The notes: generated from the sequence alone by a model not told the origin. Positions 9,401 to 21,756 are shown, numbered from the stretch's first letter. The stretch: 64,000 nucleotides of DNA from Macrolepiota albuminosa (GCA_027475525.1 JAMWFC010000049.1:6246947-6310946), one strand, 5' to 3'. Numbers and translations: made by a program.

Positions 9401-10654
9401 TCACTGGAGTCTTCGTACAATCCGTTTGACCATCTCGAAGCACCACTGATGCAACGGCCTCCAATTGAATGGTGCCCCATTCTGTGTCATGGCCATAAGT
9501 GGCCCAGTATAGGCTGTGACATCGGGCAAGAAGCTCGATATGTAGTTGACAAGACCAACGAACCGTTGGATGTCATTGTAGTTTTGGGGTGTTCGCCACT
9601 CCTGAATGCGATCGAGCTTGTCCTGATCGGGGTGGATACTCCGCTCATCTATGACATGCCCTAGGCAGTCTATACTCTGAGCGTAGAGCTCACATTTCTT
9701 CCACTTCAAGTACAACTTGTACTTGCGCAGTCGTTTGAATACGGCTCTGAGGTGCTGCTCATGCTCCTCCATAGAATCTGAATAGATGAATATGTCATCT
9801 AGGTAGACGTGCATAAAACATCCTATTACGTCTTGGAAGATAGAGGTCATTAGCCTCTGGAAAGTTGCTGGAGCATTACAGTCTCCAATCTGCATTATAT
9901 TGCTCGTGAACATGCCCATGATCAATGCAAATACGGTCTTGGGTACGTCCTTGGTGCGAATGCACACCTGCTTGTAAGCGTCAGTAAGGTTGATCTTCGA
10001 GCGATACTTTGCCCGAGCCATGTCTTCCCGGATCACCTCTTGATCTGGTAAAGGCGTTACATCCTTTATGGTATTGTCATTGCGCTGACGCGCATCAAGA
10101 GCTGTTTGAAGGGTTCCATCCTTCTTTGGGATGCACAATAATGGTGCAGCTTGAGCGGTGGTGCATGGGGACCACCATTGAGCATTCAAATAGCGATTAG
10201 TCTTATCGCGTAGTTGCTCCTGGAGGGCGCGCGGACAGCGCGGCAAGTGGTACTTATACTGCTTGTTCTCGTCTATGAGATTAATCTCATGGTTCACCTC
10301 CCGCCACGGCGGGAGCTCCTCCTTGGTCCCATTGACCATGTCGGCAAATTCTTCTTGCCATTGCTGACGCAACCGAGGAATATCTTCCTCACTAAGGCTT
10401 GTCGCCTTCTGCTTCCCCTTCATACGCACCGGGGGAAGTACTTCCACCGTCTCTGAGAGTGGCCGAGGCGGCGGTGCATACTGTTTGCGCATTGCGAGCA
10501 CCCGATTGACACTGTCATTGGGTATATGTAGTCTCAGCAGAGCACCCGCTGCCGCTGCCTTATAAGCCACGAGGCTTTTCCCCTCACATACAAGTGAGTA
10601 CGCTACGGACACCTCGTCCGAGACTGGCTGGCGATATGCTGGTTTGACGGTCAT
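9401..10654 (-). pseudogene. Reverse transcriptase domain (element 2)
   Basis: 417 aa. Key motifs: CIPKKDGTLQTALDARQRN, SKINLTDAYKQV, GDCNAPATFQRLM and the catalytic YLDD box (YLDDIFIYSDS, around 9780-9815), followed by the thumb/connection region. The ORF itself has no stop, but it is cut off from RNase H by a frameshift near 9395 and from the protease by broken sequence at 10655-11080. A relative with the same order of motifs lies at 44310-46380. Confidence 0.9.
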
Positions 10655-11080
10655 CCATCTCTGGTGCGCATTTCACGCACACATGGCTGCCACCAGCTCG
10701 TTCCACTTTTGCGGCATTCAGGGGTCGTATGCCCAGTCATACTCCGGCAGGGGGGCTGGTCGCTCCCATAGGGACCGTGTGTCCCCCTCTCCGGAGGCTT
10801 CCGCCTCTCAGCTGATGTCTCTCAAGTCTTCCAACTTGACTCATGAGGACGTAGGTGGACATACATCCACTGAGTCCTCCCGTTGTCTCGCCTTTCGATG
10901 GCGCTTGTCTGGAGGCTTTGTGCCTCGAACATCATGAGCGATTATTCACTTGTTGCTCCTCTTGGAGGCTTGATACTCCTCCTTGCTCATCATTACCACG
11001 TTGTGGTCTGCGCTCAGTGCAGGCATAGCCTGCACTTCCTCCTCCACATCCTCCACGGCTGGCACTCTGCACTGGCCAAG
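10655..11080 (-). pseudogene. Protease-RT linker of element 2
   Basis: Between the protease stop (11081) and the RT ORF. The start of the relict at 44310 matches 10640-10740, which shows this is normal internal element sequence (a PQKWNELVAAM-like segment). It is interrupted by stops and has no recognised domain. Confidence 0.5.
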
Positions 11081-12133
11081 TCATGGAGAGTCCTTGCATT
11101 TCTCCGTAGTGCGATGACATTGCAGACGATTATTGTCGTCTGCTGTAGCTTGCTCAGCTGGGATCACTTTCCCATTCACTAGCACCTGACAATGGTCAAA
11201 GTCTAATATGACTTTGTTACGCCGCATAAATGGCGTTCCCAGTATCATATCGTAGCGATTGAAGTTCGCTACATCCATGTATTCCCAGCTATGTGAGCCC
11301 GGCATTTGGACATTCACATTTGTCCCATACTGCACCATGGCTTGGCTCCCTACGGTGCCCAGCTGTAACGCCAATGGCGTATCCAACTCCTGCACGGATA
11401 TTCTGTACACATGGGCAAACTGGGGCGTTATGCCCGATGTAGTACTCCCAGAGTCCCATAGGGTCCATGCCTTGTGGCCGTCTACATCCACATACGAGAC
11501 CAGGCACTCCTTGTCTGCTCGTTTCAATGTAGGGCGCTGCAAAGTGCCCTCTGCACGACGAAGAGTCACCTTCTTCATCCAAACCATGTTATTCCGTTCG
11601 GGATCATTTGCAGACGGCCAATCCGTCATTGCCGCTAGGCACTCGGAGTCGCTGTCGCGACTGTAGTACTCGTTGTCGTAGACGTTGTCATATACGTCGA
11701 CTGTGACGTACTCCTCCCCCTCCACAACCACACTCTTGGGCTCAGCGCCCGATGCCTCCTCTGGGGGCTCCTGGTTGTTTGTGGGGTGCTCTGCCTCAGA
11801 CTCGGCAGAAACATCTCTGTCACTCCCACTCGCGGCTGCAGTATGGGCAGCTCGAAGGTGGGTGCGGGGTGTATACCCCTTCCTCGGGGCTCCTGGCTTT
11901 GTGGGACAGTTGGTAGCATAGTGGCCTGGTTGGCCACATGCGAAACAAGTCCCCGTCTGACCTGGTGGGTTGGCTGGTTTGAAGTCCAGCCTTGGTTTAG
12001 GACGGTCTCCGTCCGGCACCCGATCTGGGTGTGGGCAGCTCTGCCCTCGGTTTGCCGCAGGGGTTCTGCGTACAACAAACTGCGTGTTGTGGTCACGGTC
12101 CAAATCGGTCTTTTTGGCCAGGAAGGTCCCCAC
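11081..12133 (-). pseudogene. Zinc knuckle and retropepsin (element 2)
   Basis: 350 aa. N-terminal part: a CCHC knuckle, CFACGQPGHYATNC. Then an acidic Ser/Glu-rich linker, and a C-terminal protease with WDSGSTTSGI as active site and NFNRYDMILGTPFMRRN as the second conserved motif. The frame is the same as that of the capsid ORF upstream; only a TGA (12170-12172) separates them, so a single gag-pro reading frame was probably present originally. Confidence 0.85.
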
Positions 12134-12169
12134 ATGCTGACCCCGTGAGGGTGTCCCACCAGGCGGTAG

Positions 12170-12766
12170 TCACCTGGGTCCTCCTTTGTGTCCACTCCGA
12201 TGCTCGTAGTGGTTAGCAGTCTTCAGAGACTGCTCATACCTGATGGCATATGCCACAAACTCTTCTACATCGTTGACTTCTGGGGACAATCCGTCCTCAC
12301 GTATCAAATAGCGGCACATGTCCGCTGGAATGCCATCCAAGAACGTTTCGAGCATTGTGTACCCGTCTGGGTATACTGCCATGTTCTGGGCATGGTCATT
12401 AAGGGTATCATAGAACCCTTGCACTCCCAACTTCTCAGTGTACTTAGTGGACTGGAAGTCCCGCCTTGCATCCTGGAGCATTGAGGGGTGTACGAATTGA
12501 TTGTACAGTCCTGTAAGGACTCCTTTGAACGTCCAGTCATATTGGACATGGTTGATGTGCAGTACTGCCCGTTGAAACCATCCTATGGCCTCTTCGGCCA
12601 AGAACTCAGGAAGAACAAATATTTGTTCTCGTTCCATACAGTCGCCTCCGTATAAGCACATGGCGAGATGGGTGCATACATCCATCGCCCAATCTTCCAG
12701 GTCGCTGAACTTGGACGCGCCTGTATAGGTGCGAATGTGCCTACTGTCTGCTTTACGCAGCTTCAC
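12170..12766 (-). pseudogene. Capsid-type Gag domain (element 2)
   Basis: 198 aa with a retrotransposon Gag fold signature: YTGASKFSDLEDWAMDV ... YLAEEAIGWF-like helix ... LYNQFVHPSMLQDARRDF ... YTMLETFLDGIP. It starts within an open frame (first codon GTG), so the true start lies upstream and was lost through frameshifts around 12800. It ends at an in-frame TGA before the zinc-knuckle/protease block. Confidence 0.75.
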
Positions 12767-12807
12767 TCCGTCTGGTAACCGTAAGGTTATGCCCAGGGCA
12801 TCATCGA

Positions 12808-13951
12808 CTACTCAATGCAGGCAATCGTGCATGGCTTCACAATGCATTCAAATGGCCTCCCGCTGACCCGGGGATCTAGTCGCCAAATCAGCGGCATGGG
12901 GAAGTGACTTCCCTTGTCCACCTTGCAGAGGACGTCCCGAGCCTCCTCGACTGTGGGCATAATTGCCCTCGTCTCAAGGAATCGACCTAGGGCCATCATC
13001 CCAGCTGTTACCAGGGACATCACATCTCGTGGCACCATCTCGATCATGATTGTTGCGCCGCCCTGGAACTGGAGAAGCTTGATTCTCCTGACCCTGCATG
13101 ACGAATTGACGATGCATCTCGTCAATGGGCTTAGTGCCCTCGAATACGATGCCCTGATCGTCGATAAGGGACTGTCCCTTAGTCCTGAGGTTGCCATTGC
13201 GCATACGTTGATACGCGACTCTGTCGCTCAACGTTTCGGCCATGGGCACGCGCGGCATCACAGATGCCTCGCTTTCCACTTTGAGCACAGTGCTATCGTG
13301 CCCATCCGGACCTGACATATCTGTCCTACGGTCATGGTTACGCATGTGTGGGGGCTCCTCACGCCACCCTTGTCCTGCTGGAGTATAAAAAGTACTCACT
13401 GGTCTTACTTCGGGCACTTCTTGCACCTGTGCTAGTGCCTCCACTAGCTCGATTCCGACATCTTGATTGCGTCGTGCCAAGCATTCCTCGGACGTGTGGC
13501 TCCAGGGGGTCGAGACCCCTGATTGCCGTGTGGCCTTCCGCTGCACATACATTTGCAGCTCCATCGTGAGCACTCTCACCATCAAATCAGTATATTTTGT
13601 ACTGAATACATTGGGCACTTTGTGCCCTTGTTGCCTAAGTGCTACTATATGGGCTGACACGTAGCGCTCGAGTCGCGCTTGGGTGGTGTATTTCATCACC
13701 TCTGGGTGCAAGTCCCAGAACACCCGCAAGTGCACGGTGTATGCAGTTTTCAGCCGCTGTTCCTCTGCTCTGGCATTGTCGTCACTTGACAACTCCATCA
13801 CCTCCTCTGGAAGCTCTACAACCTCTGGAGCTTCCTCCACTGCTGGTGTGCGCGGGAATTGGTTTTCCGTGCAGGATACTTCAGGCCGTGCAGCCTCCTC
13901 TGGTACCTTCTCTATGCAGGCTTCCGCCATTTTAAAAGGCATTGAGCCCAC
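12808..13951 (-). pseudogene. N-terminal gag region (element 2)
   Basis: Two overlapping frames: 13951-12974 (325 aa, acidic N-terminus, then helical YTVHLRVFWDLHPEVMKYTTQARLE-like segments) and its continuation to 12808 after a frameshift around 12974-13030 (GRFLETRAIMPTVEEARDVL). The family is matrix-like and poorly conserved, so function is inferred only from position upstream of the capsid. The preceding block (14419-13976) is in the same frame, separated by one TAG at 13976-13978. Confidence 0.6.
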
Positions 13952-13975
13952 GGTGGACCGCCTGGTTCCACTACT

Positions 13976-14419
13976 CTAGCTTGCAGGGAGGGCTCTCCCA
14001 GTCCGTACTGACGACTCGGCATCTCCTGGGGCGCCATAGGCGCTGGTTGACTGTCGGCCGTCCTCCGGGGGTCCTTTGGAAGCCAATCGGCTAGACTGTC
14101 GCGGTCCTCCTGGCAGCTGCATCACTGGGGGCGTTAATCTCCCGGGCATCTTGTCCTGGAGACGTTGCAGACCATCCTGCTGTGAGCTGTCAGCTCTCCG
14201 GGCCTCGCTCTCATTCCCGGCCAGGTCGGTACTCTGACCTCGGTCTCGAGCCTTGGGTCTTACCTGACCCGCATTGGACGCTGACGCGTCCTGGGTGTCT
14301 GCTGGGTCTCCCCGTAGGTCGTGGGCATTTCGCCCGCCGTCAGTGGGCACTGCAGGTATGGGATTACTCATCAATCCCCTGTTTGAAATTTGCACAGTGT
14401 GGCTGTGCAAGAAGCTCAA
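13976..14419 (-). pseudogene. 5'-most ORF of element 2
   Basis: 147 aa, low-complexity and hydrophilic (Ser, Gln, Arg, Gly-rich), no domain recognised. It is in frame with the downstream gag block through one TAG stop, so it is probably the start of the gag polyprotein in this copy. Confidence 0.5.
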
Positions 14420-14760
14420 GAAGCTGATAGAGTTCTGTCAACGAACTCAACGACTGACGTCGGATGCTAGGCAATAGATCCTAGCTGGCGGATTCAAAAA
14501 AATGTAACGAAGTTACAGGAAGTTGTGAGCTTAATGTTCACACTGCACAGAATCAGACCAGTCCGGTCTATTGACTATGTAGTACAAACACAAAAATAAG
14601 CTGCTTTGTAAGCAGCAGGTAAAACTAATTATATACTAATGTAAATAATATTATATTATAATAAATATAATATAATATTTACTATTATACAGTAAGTAAA
14701 GCTATGTGGCCAACGCCACATAGCGGACTACGCTACACTTGCTTATCTATTTCACTCCAT
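14420..14760 (-). other. Leader / possible 5' LTR of element 2
   Basis: No ORF. It holds a perfect hairpin at 14701-14724 (gctatgtggc / gccacatagc, loop caac), a smaller one at 14503-14517 (tgtaac/gttaca) and an AT-only near-palindrome at 14641-14682. An LTR from about 14503 to 14736 is possible (TG...CA), but no second copy is in the window to prove it. Confidence 0.35.
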
Positions 14761-16690
14761 ACTTTGCTGCCACCTCCCTCTCTATAGAGCATTTGATTCC
14801 TTCAGGTATCACCCCTGGAACCAAGGAAATAAATGCACTGCAGAGAGGAGACGGTGCATAGCTGAGATGCTTTTGCAGCCTTGAAACTAACTCCTCTTGT
14901 TTTTATCTGTCAGACACTACCATTTAATCATGCACTCAGTAAGTGTTCTACAATGTGATGCATCCAATTTGACTCAACAAAACTAGACACGTTCTGGCAC
15001 TATCTTTTCTCCTTATAATTTTATGCCTATCTATTGCTCTTTTGCCGTCAACTTCCCTGCACTTTTGAAACTTGCAGTGGAACATGAGGACTTGCTTAAA
15101 GAAGACACTTTTATGCAATACTGTTCAGGAGGTCTATTTTGGTATGTAGTATATACAGCATACTAACAAAGTTGTATACACTGAAATTTGTTCATGGACA
15201 AGCTAGTGGTAAATGTTTCAGTTTATTCACCATTCAAGGTTCAGTACTATATTATAATTATACACACTAATAAAAGCACAGAAAAAGAATGTGAGGAGAT
15301 TACACAGCAGGCAAGAGCAAATCACTCAGAAGAAATGTCACCCACTATGAAGCTACACATGAACAATATGCTTGCCACTGCCAAGCTTGATGTTCAAATG
15401 AGAGAGGGGTCTGGATAGCTGCTGATGGCCACTTGCACCACACTTCTGATACAAAAACATGGATGAGCAGGAAGATAATAATGAGGTATAAACAGGAGAC
15501 TCACTCTCTGTGGTAAACACCAGGTGAATCTCCACATTCAACAACTCAATAGAACTCCTTATTGGGGATTGAGGTTTGTTTTGTGTGCATGGTAGAAGGT
15601 GGGCCTTGTCTACGCTGCAAAAAAGATGGTTTAGAGGAGAACTGAGAAGGGCTTGGAGAATATGTTGAGCATGATGAGGATGTGGGCTTGGAGAATGTGG
15701 ACACTTTCTGAGTGCATGGAAGAGAAATTGGAGGAGCAGAGGCAGAGCTATCCTTGTTGACTGAGTTGTTGTCATAGAGGCTGTCCTCTATGTCATTTAC
15801 CTATTGGCAATGTAGCAATATGCTTGAAGACTGGAGGGGTGACCGTATTGCATGTGATGATGTGCTTGAATGCTGGGGGATTGAACAAGGGGTTGAACAA
15901 GTGGAGCATGGCAGTGTGCTGACAGACTGTGGAGAGCCTCAATGAGACAGGTAAGGTTGTTTGCAACCGCATGATTCCATGCATCAAATGCTGACTGGTA
16001 AGTCCAATAACCTTTCCACCAACTGGTCTTTCCATTGGAAAGATCAAATACATTTCTTGCAGTCATGGGCCTATGGAAGTACAAGTTGATGAAACATCAA
16101 AAAGTAAAAATTGTTACTCAAATTTATACCCATAAAATATGACATATGCCTCCTTGTCCTGGGAGCGAGGGTTATCTGGCTGGCAAGGATTGGCCTTTCT
16201 GCGCAAATGCTGCTCTTCAGCCCAGTCAAACACATCGTTGATTTGAAGGCCATCAAGGTTGGGCACATCACGGCTACTAGTCCTACACTCAAGTGTGGCC
16301 AGAGAAGGTACTTACCAGGCTGGCTTTGTGACTTCAAAACTTGGGGAGTAGATTGTGTAGGCCCTGACAGAAATTACAACTCAGTAGTTCAATGAGATCA
16401 GTGTAAGACTCACTTTTGGCTGAGTGAATCTGCATTTGCAATAGGGGAGAATAAAGAGATGCAGAGGGAGGAGGAGAGGAAAAGAGGAATTCAAGAATAA
16501 CAGAGCAAAAGAAACAAACAGAATTTCAACTTGTCATGTGTTTCAATTCCATTAAATTTCTCTTCCCATGATCATAAATCAATGATCAATGGGAAAAACA
16601 CCAAAGAAGTACTAGTCCTACATTGTGAGATGTCTACAGTTGCTCTCAGTTCCAACAACACTTGGGCTGAGTGCAATTCTAATTGACATG
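14761..16690. other. AT-rich stretch without recognised genes
   Basis: Only short ORFs in several frames on both strands, none with a motif I recognise. The minus-strand ORFs at 15353-15775 and 15793-16337 overlap each other and have no supporting splice structure. Possibly decayed TE sequence. Confidence 0.4.
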
Positions 16691-16739
16691 TCCAACCTCT
16701 ACAATCATGACCTCACAAGTTACATGATTCATCTGCCAG

Positions 16740-18010
16740 TGATGCTGCTGCAGGAACACGTACTCTCTTGAAAAAGAACATAAAGTCCAACCTCAAACTT
16801 GTCCAACAGGAGGTCAACATGTATTTTAAAGACCAGGAGACATTTGTTCAAGATATGGCACAGAAATATGTTGTGGATGAGGACCGTATTAGAAAAATGA
16901 TCATCCACGCCAGAACCTTGACTGCGACACACTGCCCTCCTCTTGCAAACACAATTCTCCACTTCAAATCTCAAGAGCTTAATAAAAGTAAGCTCTTCAA
17001 ATCTTTTTACTCTTCCTTGGCTGATCTTACCCATTCTATCTTTTAGATCACTTAGTTGGAGATCATTTAAAACTCAAAGACATTCAACAAAGTATCAGCC
17101 AAGACCATGACCTGGACCCGTCATCAATGAGTGAGGCACATAAAAAGAAACTAATTGATCAGCTTGTTGAACATCAGGGACTCAAGTTTCAGGGGTCGCA
17201 TGCAGAATGCCGTGCTTCTGCAATTGATGCTCATAAAAACATAGCCTCAATTACTAAAGAGGTGAGCTTTTTCCCTCACCACAAATGGCATAAGCTGATA
17301 CATGGCACACAGATAAAAAACCTATATCTTCATACTACAATGTTGTTCACAGCCACCTCTGACAACACTGTGATGAAGTTCTTTCCAGAGATTTTGAAGT
17401 TTGATTTTGCAAAGGTGATGGCTAAATTTGAAATGTATGCATGTCTTGAAAACCAAGGTAAGTCTCTTGAGACCTTTGATTTTGCTGGGGCTGAGAAGAC
17501 ATAGCTGCTGTGAAGGCAGATACCTTGCCCTCAATGCATGCAGAATGCATGGCACTCATTCTAGAAGGATTATGTGAGTCATAACAAAGCTTTGAAGACT
17601 GAGAACTCACTGCTGGTCAGGTTTGATACTTGCCAACAAGACTGTGAAGATGAATTACCTGAATTATGAAACCACCATAGTGGAGAAGTATCACGTCCAT
17701 ATTGTTGGTTGGCCATCACAGATAACGTTTGGTAGCCCCTCCAATATTTTGACAATGGATGATATTTGATTGCTACAATGGGTGTTGAAAGATGGGGAGT
17801 GTTAATGGGCTTTTCTCACCAAGGAGAAATGGAAGGAACATGAACAAAAACTTGCCAATGCTCGCAGCAAAGGGGTCTGCATTGGAAGAAAGAGGAAGAA
17901 GTGCTCAGACAAGGGTAAATCATGGAAGAGTGGGATGGGGGAGCCTACAAAGAAGAGGAAAGCTGTATTACAATTGCCACTGACCTATAAGAGCGCTGAA
18001 TTAATTGACA
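16740..18010 (+). pseudogene. Broken gene of a recurrent Agaricomycete protein family
   Basis: Blocks in order: 16768-17046 (LKLVQQEVNMYFKDQETF), 17127-17504 (HKKKLIDQLVEHQGLK ... DNTVMKFFPEILKFDFAK ... FEMYACL), then 17640-17960 (NYETTIVEKYHVHIVGWP; later CIGRKRKKCSDKGKSW in a basic tail). From memory this order resembles a family repeatedly found among repeats in Agaricomycetes, with a helical N-terminus, a R/K-x-L-x-x-H-G middle, a F-x-x-W-A-C-type motif and a GWP segment; I cannot name its function. Stops and frame changes separate the blocks, and GT/AG introns could explain only some of them (for example a donor after ENQ at about 17457). Confidence 0.45.
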
Positions 18011-19400
18011 ATGATGAGGACAACAACAAGAACTGAAATAGTGACGGCAGAGATGGAGAAACCCCACGCTTAAGGCAATTCAATATGCTGTGTGCACCTT
18101 CACACATCCTGCATATGCCCACCTTTATGCCTCCAAGTTCTTGACCTCTGACACATGGAGACATTGTGTTTTTTGACATTGTAAACACCCATCTTACTGT
18201 ACATATTCATGAACTATCAAAACAATTGAAATTCGACTACTTAATCAATGTATTCTAAGTTTTTGAGTGAATAGGTCACTAGCTAGATGATGAGACATAT
18301 TGACCCTTTTTTTCCAAGAATTTCCAATGAGTTTTGAGTGGGGGAGGTGAGCTCATCATGTCGGACGATAAGCAGAGGGTGAGATCAAGTGTCGGCGTTA
18401 TCTCTGGACAGTCCCAACAGGTAGCTGACATCACATCAATGATACATCAGCACCCAATGCTGATGGCTGATGACAACATGGCTGATGGCCTAGCCATCAC
18501 CAGCAATTAGAGCCAGGTCGACAAGTTCTGGAATGAAGTTAAATGTTGAAGGTGAATTATTGCAGGAAGGATATGGAAAAATCATGCCTAACTAGGCATG
18601 GAAATCGAGTTATATTCCCTGTCTAATTAGACAGGATTCATGGGAACTACAGGTAAAAATTTATATCCAACACAGCATACTATTACAACTATGGAGTTGC
18701 AAAATTTTGAGAAAAATCGATGCTTACAAGAGATCTGGTCCACTTTCTTCTGATCGGACTTCAGGGATCAGTTAAATAGTATCGTACTTAGAAATTTGTA
18801 ACTTCACATTTGTCGTACAATACTGTTGAGCCTTGTCAGAAGGAAGCCAGGTGTCCAGAGTGCCAAAAACAGGGAGTTGCAAAACTTTCATCATGGTGTG
18901 GTCACAATGCCGGTTCAATCTCCATTTTGGCAAATCATTGCGGGTGTGAGCAAGACAATTTGAAGTAAGCGGACTTTTAATTCTCATCAATTTTATCAGA
19001 GTGATATTACAGATTGTCACGCCAAACAGAAATTTATTCTTTACAGGTTCTCCCAGCTGCATGGGGCACCTAAAAACTTGAAGTAGACTTGCTCATAGTA
19101 TATGCAACCTGTAGTCAATATCTGGAGTTCAAATATAACATAGAGATTAAAACTGGGAAGTCTTTCTGAAAGATGTATAATTCTACTTAATGATCAAGCA
19201 ATCGCCATACAATGGGACATTCAATTCACCCAGAATTTTGAGATCACAGGAGCACTAGTAATAGTGAACTTGAGTACAGAAGGATCAGAGATACAGATGT
19301 CTAGATCTCGTAAGAAACTACATTTTGGGGGCCTCTTGACTTGTAACTACCATGTGGTACATACAAACTCATACAAACTGAACAGGCAGCTAACGCTGAC
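18011..19400. other. Intergenic, no supported gene
   Basis: AT-rich sequence with only short ORFs. The word gagttgcaaaa occurs at 18693 and 18872 and, inverted, just after the LINE tail near 39045-39060, which hints at a small dispersed repeat. Nothing else is supported. Confidence 0.4.
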
Positions 19401-19500
19401 CTGTGCCCCCTAACAGGAGGCACACCGAAAGGTATTATAGCATCAAAAGATGCAAAGCGTCATAAGATGCACACCACCGAAAGGTGGAGTCAATGCCCCC
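19400..19500 (+). other. Cluster of small tetraloop hairpins before LINE ORF1
   Basis: Three adjacent hairpins: acc-gaaa-ggt, gcatc-aaaa-gatgc and ccacc-gaaa-ggtgg (about 19428-19485). The first and third have GNRA-type loops. They lie about 300 bases upstream of ORF1, so they may be part of a structured 5' UTR. The LINE 5' end is not proved. Confidence 0.35.
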
Positions 19501-19791
19501 CCCCCCACCACCAATACTGCACTGCATACTCTCGAGGTAATCTGCAGGGGGAAATTTTACCTACGGGCAAAGACGGAAGCCAGATCAGGCTTTGTGCACA
19601 CATGGGACACATAGTCAGGCTCGTGCTTATGAAGCCTACATATGTCAGGAACTAATTGAACCAAGATAGTTGGAGATGATACGTGGGCAGTACAACAATC
19701 AGTCCTGAATAGCACCTAGGTCCAACAAAGTAGTGACACGCTCTCCCTCTCTACGGACTCCATGTATTAGACCTTTAACAATAACACAAAA

Positions 19792-21756
19792 ATGGCACAA
19801 AGCGGCACGCGTAGCGGGTATAAGGCATGGACAGAATTAGGGACCCACAGAAAAATTTACCTACTAGCCCAAACGGTCAAAACTCCCCGTTCAACAAACG
19901 TTCACCATGCCAGTAGAGTTGCTCCCAAATATGGACCACCTATGGAAAGCCAGGATGCCATGCTAGCCTTCCCTCACAGCGATATGACAACCAAACCACA
20001 ACAACAAACTCAAACAATGGACGAAGTTTTCACTCCCCTACTTGCCAGGGAAACAGTCGGAGGAGCATCAGCTCCCAAGGCACCTACCGGAAGGGTAAGA
20101 CTTGTCTTCAGGAAAAGTTGACAGAGGGGTCATGAGACAGCTAAACGCTCGCAGCCCCCAAGTCCCATGAAGGACAGAACACCAAAGAGACATACCTCTG
20201 AAGCGGACCCTCCCATGTCACCACCCAAAATTATGGACGTAGGGAAAGACAAATACCCCATAAATGAGGCCAGGCCCCAAATCCATTGTGGCCTTGAGGA
20301 ACAGATTTTGAGCAGAGCAGGAACCCCAGGAACCACCTTGGGGCATGAGTCTAGTGAAGGCCCCAGGGGGGACACTACCAGCAGGGCAACGGGGAACTCC
20401 AATGTCAGTGACTTGGGCACTCAGAGGGACACTATGGAAATCAATGAAGAATACTTAGACCAGAGCAACACGGCGGTCGCCGATAATGAGTGGGATGAAA
20501 TCCTGCGAGACTCCCTGTTGACACAACGCCCTGCAAGCACCCCGTTCCATTTCAGCGGCCTCTCCCAGATAAACAACCAATCAAATGCGACCTCTCCTCA
20601 CACAGGAGGCAGGGCCACAGAAAAAGTCATGTGGGCCAATTCAAATAACCCCTCCACCCCCACCAACTGCGCCAGAAGGAGGACGGAAAATGAGAGCATA
20701 TACAGGGACACCAAGAGCGAGGATCATATCACCACCAACTCTGCTGGCCTACAGAGGACTGTGACACCAAACGGAGGATGGCCTATGATCCACTTGGACA
20801 CAAACCCACTTGACAACGTGGTCTCCTCCCAAGTCGCCGCATGGAAAAAGATCACAACAAGCAAGCTCTAGGCTAGAGCCTTCAGGGGCAGATACAAAGC
20901 CAACAGTGTGGGAATGGTGGACAAGACACGTGCACTTATAAAAAGCCTAGTCCGAGTTGAAAACAATGTTTTACTGGGAGTTTCCTTCCCTCAACAAGTA
21001 TGCGCAACAGATTCAGACCGCTTTCCAACTCTGTACCATATGTTTGTTTCTGGCCTCACACCACCACAAGTTGAGTATTTGACAAACCTTGAAGTAGTGT
21101 CAATGAAGGAAATTATAGTTATCTTTAAGCCATTTAAAGATTGTCGTCCCTCTTTCATTCTCACCATCTACGGTCTTACCTTCAGCAACTCTCCAGAGGC
21201 ACATCAGGCTGTCACCGACCTCGTGAAATCCTGCATCAAGGATTCGGAAGACATTATGAAGCACATAATGGAATGCGTGCCAAATTTAAAGGATAGGGTG
21301 ATGAACGACATTTTAAATAACATCTCGGCAAAGTTCCTGAATGTGAAGAGGAGCTATGCAAGAGGGGGTGATTTCAGAGGATGGAAGATCTTCATACACC
21401 ACTCTTACCTCTCAGACGAAGATCACATAAAACTCATCCAGCTAATGAGGATGTGTACGTTCCCATCGGCCACAGCGGATTTTGGTGTTTCCCTTCACGG
21501 CAAAGACACTCTCCTATATGTCAATTATAAGTCTATTGACCACGACATGCCCAACTGCCCCTTCCCAGACCTACCAGGCTGGCTGGGATACAAGACCCCC
21601 CCAGAACAACAAAACCAGGCCTCTGTGAGAGCATACGGCAATGGCATTGCAAATAGTAATAACGATTACATGGGCTACAGAGGCAGAGGCAGAGGTAGAG
21701 AGGGTAGAGGTGGAAGACCCTATGGCCGTCGTAGTTTCAGAGGACAATGGCCGTAG
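19792..21756 (+). pseudogene. LINE ORF1 with two in-frame stops
   Basis: One frame from ATG at 19792 to TAG at 21756 (655 codons), interrupted only by TGA at 20119-20121 and TAG at 20869-20871. N-terminal two thirds: hydrophilic and Pro/Ser/Thr-rich, probably disordered. C-terminal part (20908 on): a folded domain (DRFPTLYHMFVSGLTPPQVEYL ... GWKIFIHHSYLSDEDHIKLIQL) and an Arg/Gly tail (YRGRGRGREGRGGRPYGRR) expected to bind RNA. The usual role is as nucleic-acid-binding chaperone of the LINE particle. Both stops can be explained by C-to-T changes. Confidence 0.7.

Larger units (their letters stand above)
4487..14500 (-). mobile_element. Chromodomain Ty3/gypsy retrotransposon, broken (element 2)
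   Basis: Sense order on the minus strand: N-terminal gag (14419-12808), capsid (12766-12170), zinc knuckle plus protease (12133-11081), RT (10654-9401), RNase H (9400-8907), integrase (8867-7179) with C-terminal chromodomain, Q-rich accessory ORF (7076-5712) and a second accessory ORF (5666-4487). Several breaks are single in-frame stops between blocks in the same frame, so a longer polyprotein has decayed. The 3' end and 3' LTR are missing because element 1 inserted at 4486/4487. A CpG-poor relative lies at 44310-46380. The 5' LTR limit was not resolved. Confidence 0.85.

Noticed and set aside
14503..14736. 5' LTR of element 2 with TG...CA ends
   Set aside because: No second copy in the window and no convincing PBS beside it; kept only as a possibility.
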